A DNA stretch of 64,000 nt, taken from contig NC_056759.1 in assembly GCF_018687715.1 (NCBI RefSeq), forward strand, positions 30,929,385 to 30,993,384, written 5' to 3'. The translations under genes and the position numbers were made by a program. This DNA is from Carya illinoinensis. Taxonomy: Eukaryota; Streptophyta; Magnoliopsida; Fagales; Juglandaceae. Below the pieces are notes generated by a model. That model had not been told where the DNA came from and made no database searches. It saw only the letters and a program-made list of their open reading frames with translations. Below, in pieces: positions 62,701 to 64,000 of this stretch (position 1 is its first letter; each line of letters starts with the position of its first letter).

Positions 62701-63716
62701 CTCTTGTAGTTCCATGGGTTATGTTTGCAACATTCTAAAATCTGATTTCTTCTCATGTCTCCACTTTTGATATTTGAATTTGTGAGGGATTTGGCATTTT
62801 TAAAGTTGTTTTCTGATGATATATTCGGAACACTATTATGCCTATTACTTGATTAAATTTACTTCTGTTTCTCCTTATTCATGGCAGAACCATAATCTCA
62901 AATTAAAATATGATTTTCATGGCTATATGGTTCGCTCCATGGAAGAAGAATTTCAAATGATAGTTGGTGTGAGGTAATAAATAATTTAAACTCTACTACT
63001 TTTACTGCCATGTCATGTTCAGAAGTTGTTTTTATTAGTTTCTGCTCACATATCTCCTCCTTGAGTTCTAAGAATCATTGCTGGAATTGTTATTGCATCA
63101 GAATATTCATTCCTTTTTGTTGGTTTTATATTTCCTGGATATGATTACCGAATTGGCATTCATCAGATTTACTTACCTTATGGTTCATTTTTTCGACAAA
63201 CTATTGTACTTTCTTCTTTAACTCAAAAGCTTACTGTGATTACAATTTCCTTGAATGAAATCAATTTAAGGCAAAATTTTTGTAAAGAACTGTCATTGAA
63301 CTCTCACTGAAAGCAGGTGGAGGTCCACAGAAGGAATCTCTATATGCCTAACAATGCATCTGGATGAGGGAACAGGATTACTTGGGAACACTCCTAAGTT
63401 TCCATTTTTTACTCAGTATTATATCTGTGTGTGTGTGTGATGTGCATCAGGAATTTTTATGTTTAGTCTAGGACAAGAAGGAGGTTGGGGGCACTGGGTA
63501 ATACTTGCCTCTGGGACCTTCAGTCATGTTTGTCTTAGTCACTAGTTTTTTGCTGCTGGTTTAATATTACTTTGTATGATTGGTTCTCTGAATTGATTCT
63601 TCTCTTTGGGGATTTTTCCCTTCTGAAATTGACCTCTAATTTACCTGTTTGGTTAATGTCTTGCAGTGGTCCACTTTGGGGATTCGCTGTTGCTTTAATG
63701 CTGTTTGATGTACACG
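58652..63716 (+). CDS. MLO-family seven-transmembrane protein, 5' part (continues beyond the window)
   Basis: MLO proteins are plasma-membrane proteins with a cytosolic calmodulin-binding tail, acting in powdery mildew susceptibility, root mechanosensing or fertilisation depending on clade. Exons: 58652-58774, 59216-59273, 59381-59607, 59798-59914, 60961-61021, 61358-61452, 62092-62166, 62888-62973 and 63667-63716, about 297 codons so far, roughly half of a typical MLO. Visible features: TM1 [50 protein letters not shown] (TM2), the extracellular [14 protein letters not shown] cysteines, [21 protein letters not shown] (TM3), [31 protein letters not shown] and [13 protein letters not shown]. 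The [22 protein letters not shown] block points to the MLO4/MLO11 group, linked to root responses in Arabidopsis. The exon 3 donor is uncertain (GC at 59608 or GT at 59632). No lesion seen. Confidence 0.93.
59661..59704. repeat. (CA)n microsatellite in MLO intron 3
   Basis: Twenty-two CA units directly downstream of the exon 3 donor region (29 bases after the GT candidate at 59632). Length variation here could influence donor choice. Confidence 0.95.
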
Positions 63717-64000
63717 GTACTGCTTATTACAGAAATGAGGCACAAATAGTTGTTTTATGCCTGTTTTGGGTATACGAAGGAAAAGTTTAATTTTGTTGAA
63801 TTGAATATACTCTGGTCCCTTTATCTTCATTTATTTACTTTTTCGTCCCTCTCCAAGTGGTTCTTTCGGTAGAGAATTCTCAATGTCCAATAGAGCTTAT
63901 TGCCTTGTACTTCTCAAGCTTTCTTTCCCGTCAATATATTGTAGTATGATTTGATCATACCTATCATTCTGAACTCTCTAAACTTATGATCATTTGTTTA

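Overview
This window is nuclear DNA of a woody eudicot plant. The host genes have many short exons with GT-AG introns, intergenic DNA is AT-rich, and most of the window is nested plant transposable elements (Ty1-copia, chromodomain Ty3-gypsy, L1-type LINE, tRNA-derived SINE, MULE, and CACTA-, hAT-, PIF- and Mutator-type MITEs). The terpene synthase and MITE types would fit Fagales, but that placement is only a guess.

Layout. 1-1714: 3' end of a decayed Ty1-copia element with its LTR. 1950-5491 (-): a recognisable TPS-b monoterpene synthase gene (called TPS1 here) with all seven exons, broken by several small indels, a premature stop and an 84-bp CACTA-type MITE in the last exon. 7276-7781: a LINE 3' fragment with a perfect 15-bp target duplication. 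8345-30055 (-): pieces of a second, more decayed TPS-b paralogue (TPS2), in colinear exon order but pulled apart by a 5.4-kb copia element (9034-14475) and a LINE (15350-29212). The LINE is itself split by an LTR insertion (16956-25855), which contains a FAR1/MULE transposase remnant. 30118-32640: a LINE ORF1 fragment carrying a hAT-type MITE, then AT-rich DNA with two more MITEs.

32941-34566 (-): a small intact four-exon gene for a TFIIIC tau55-like subunit (GTF3C6 family). 35745-36308: a fold-back repeat and a MITE. 36370-49173 (-): part of a large LTR element with a tRNA-iMet primer site. Its about 3.1-kb LTR is split by an 8.8-kb chromovirus (39929-48704), whose integrase is in turn split by a 3.4-kb solo LTR (41470-44862) carrying an internal tandem array.

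49585-56854 (+): an intact 11-exon gene for NUG2/NOG2, a circularly permuted GTPase of 60S ribosome assembly, with a SINE in intron 7. 58652 to the right edge (+): the first nine exons of an MLO-family seven-transmembrane protein gene, closest in motifs to the MLO4/MLO11 group.

The three live host genes (GTF3C6, NUG2, MLO) are unrelated housekeeping or membrane functions and form no pathway. The left half reads as a decaying tandem TPS cluster used as a transposon landing zone. I found no clearly new biological system. The most informative features are the datable insertion layers, the TPS1 MITE insertion with an empty site in its paralogue, the rearranged LINE, and a chromovirus with displaced target-site duplications.
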